Shown in pieces: positions 55,255-56,240 of a stretch of DNA of 56,240 nucleotides. Within the stretch, counting starts at the first letter, position 1. Each line of letters opens with the position of its first letter. The stretch is from Gnetum montanum. Lineage: Eukaryota; Streptophyta; Gnetopsida; Gnetales; Gnetaceae. The DNA lies in the NCBI GenBank assembly GCA_015680685.1, contig MNCI01017913.1, forward strand, positions 2,205,940 through 2,262,179, in the 5' to 3' direction. A program made the position numbers and the translations under genes. The notes under the pieces were generated by a model. The model saw only the letters and a program-made list of their open reading frames with translations, was not told the DNA's origin and did not search any database.

Positions 55255-56240
55255 TTACGCGCGCGTTAATGCAGTTGGTAGTTCACCCTGTAAAAGATAA
55301 GATTTGATATGATCGTACCATTCAGGCGTGCTCGCCTCGGTGAGAGAGGAGATGTGCGCCGTCTGAATGATAGGTTCTGCGCAGTCTGTAACCAATATGG
55401 GGCAGGTGTTAAATAGGTCTGTCGGCACGTGTAAGGCCAGAGTGGCCAGTGCGTCGGCCAGCGTGTTATCAGTCCGTGGGACGTGCTGGGCGTCGAAGGT
55501 CATAAATCGCTTTAGAAGATCTTTAGCCTGATCACAGTAGGGCTGCAAGTGTACCGCCTTGCAGGCGTAGACTCCAGTCATTTGATTTATGACAAGCATC
55601 GAATCACCCCTAACCACCAGGTGTTGCACGTCGAGTTCACCTGCAGTTAGTAACCCCCTGAGGAGCCCCTCGTACTCTGCCACATTGTTCGTACAAGGGA
55701 AGGTCAATCGATAAGCGTGTAGACGCACATCCTCAGGCGATAGCGTAAGAACAGTGGCCGCGCTGCCACCTCTGGCGGTTGAAGCTCCATCAAAATACAA
55801 TGTTGCTCCGAGGCCTGTCGAGATAGGGCTTAAACTATGTACGTGTTCATCGGGAAATTCTGGCTCTACAATTGCGTGGTTGTCAATTGGTGAAGTTATT
55901 AACTGTCCGGCTATCGCTTGGCCCTTCGTGGATGATTGGCCAATGTAGTGCAGATCGAATTCCGCGGTGATAGCCTTCCAGCGAGCGATTTTGCTACTCT
56001 CATATAGACTATGCGTAATGGCCCTAAGGATGTTATTTTTATAGATGACATTAACTTGGCTACGAAAAAGATAATGCCTACATTTCTTGAGCGTAAAAAC
56101 CAATGCTAAGCAATTACGCTCAACGTCGTTGTACCTCGTCTCATACGCGCATAGAGCGTGACTCAGGTAATAGATGGGCATTTCTGACACATCCTCCCTT
56201 TTCTGACAAAGCAACACTGCTATTGCTACGTCCGAAGTGG
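55255..56240 (-). CDS. RNase H plus archaeal-type RNase H of Tat-3 pol (partial)
   Basis: Runs in from the window edge and ends at the TAA. In the 320-residue frame from 56,217, residues 1-110 are the gypsy RNase H: YNDVERNCLALVF keeps the Glu, but the expected Y-T-D is Y59-K60-N61, and the final ADxL is AGQL (103-106). Residues about 138-260 are the second RNase H with D143 (YFDGAST), E181 (NNVAEYEGL), D205 (GDSMLV) and D255 (TLADALA), all present. The segment after 260 is the tether to integrase. Tat polymerases use this second domain to degrade RNA in RNA-DNA hybrids. Confidence 0.88.
   Translation of the reverse strand, partial: TSDVAIAVLLCQKREDVSEMPIYYLSHALCAYETRYNDVERNCLALVFTLKKCRHYLFRSQVNVIYKNNILRAITHSLYESSKIARWKAITAEFDLHYIGQSSTKGQAIAGQLITSPIDNHAIVEPEFPDEHVHSLSPISTGLGATLYFDGASTARGGSAATVLTLSPEDVRLHAYRLTFPCTNNVAEYEGLLRGLLTAGELDVQHLVVRGDSMLVINQMTGVYACKAVHLQPYCDQAKDLLKRFMTFDAQHVPRTDNTLADALATLALHVPTDLFNTCPILVTDCAEPIIQTAHISSLTEASTPEWYDHIKSYLLQGELPTALTRA

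Larger units (their letters stand above)
51038..56240 (-). mobile_element. Tat-3: young Tat-lineage LTR retrotransposon (3' half, minus strand)
   Basis: Same family as Tat-1 and Tat-2: identical purine tract, TGAAACACCG LTR start, 30-bp array after integrase, colinear pol. CpG dinucleotides are abundant, and pol has a single stop in the 2.1 kb seen. The 5' half lies beyond 56,240. The left boundary is set by the change from CpG-poor to CpG-rich sequence and the TG at 51,038 (uncertain by a few bases, since no flanking duplication can be tested). Confidence 0.85.

Overview
This is a plant nuclear window of layered, mostly decayed retrotransposons. I see no intact host gene, rRNA or tRNA. The evidence for a plant is the set of lineages: Ty3/gypsy elements of the Tat (Ogre-like) lineage with two RNase H domains, Athila-like elements with a tRNA-Asp type primer site, and an L1-type LINE. 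Most copies are CpG-poor with many TAA/TAG/TGA breaks, as expected after long methylation and C-to-T decay. The last 5.2 kb is CpG-rich and nearly unbroken. Deep nesting and low gene content suggest a large plant genome, possibly a gymnosperm; the species cannot be told from the sequence.

Layout. 1-3,090: a minus-strand element (E) with an LTR-like promoter, a 28-bp tandem array and an unrecognised ORF. 3,091-10,947: Tat-1, a plus-strand Tat element cut at its 5' side (RT, RNase H, second RNase H, integrase, 3' UTR, 2.17-kb 3' LTR). 10,948-14,138: Ath-G, a broken Athila-like pol. 14,461-28,346: Tat-2, with both LTRs (about 2.2 kb), gag, protease and half an integrase; its RT/RNase H part is replaced by 2 kb of foreign sequence with a 641-N gap. 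28,352-30,969 and 49,970-50,577: one LINE split by Ath-A. 30,970-49,964: Ath-A (minus strand), which contains Ath-B at 40,019-48,826 (minus strand). 51,038-56,240: Tat-3, the young minus-strand Tat copy, cut by the window edge.

How parts work together. The three Tat copies share LTR ends (TGAAA start), the purine tract before the 3' LTR, a TATA box, a roughly 30-bp tandem array just after integrase, and splice-like donor and acceptor sites framing that array. The two Athila-like elements (A and B) keep gag (with protease seen in A) but have no RT or integrase. Each instead carries a conserved ORF of about 920-945 codons (ORFX) near the 3' LTR, behind an internal promoter that resembles their own LTR promoter. 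They look like a non-autonomous family that needs a pol-bearing relative; Ath-G is a plausible type of helper.

Most promising observations: (1) the candidate post-integrase intron with the tandem array in all three Tat copies; (2) the pol-less A/B family with conserved ORFX and internal promoter; (3) regularly spaced palindromes in the Tat LTRs; (4) a first RNase H that has lost catalytic residues while the second keeps all four in Tat-3.
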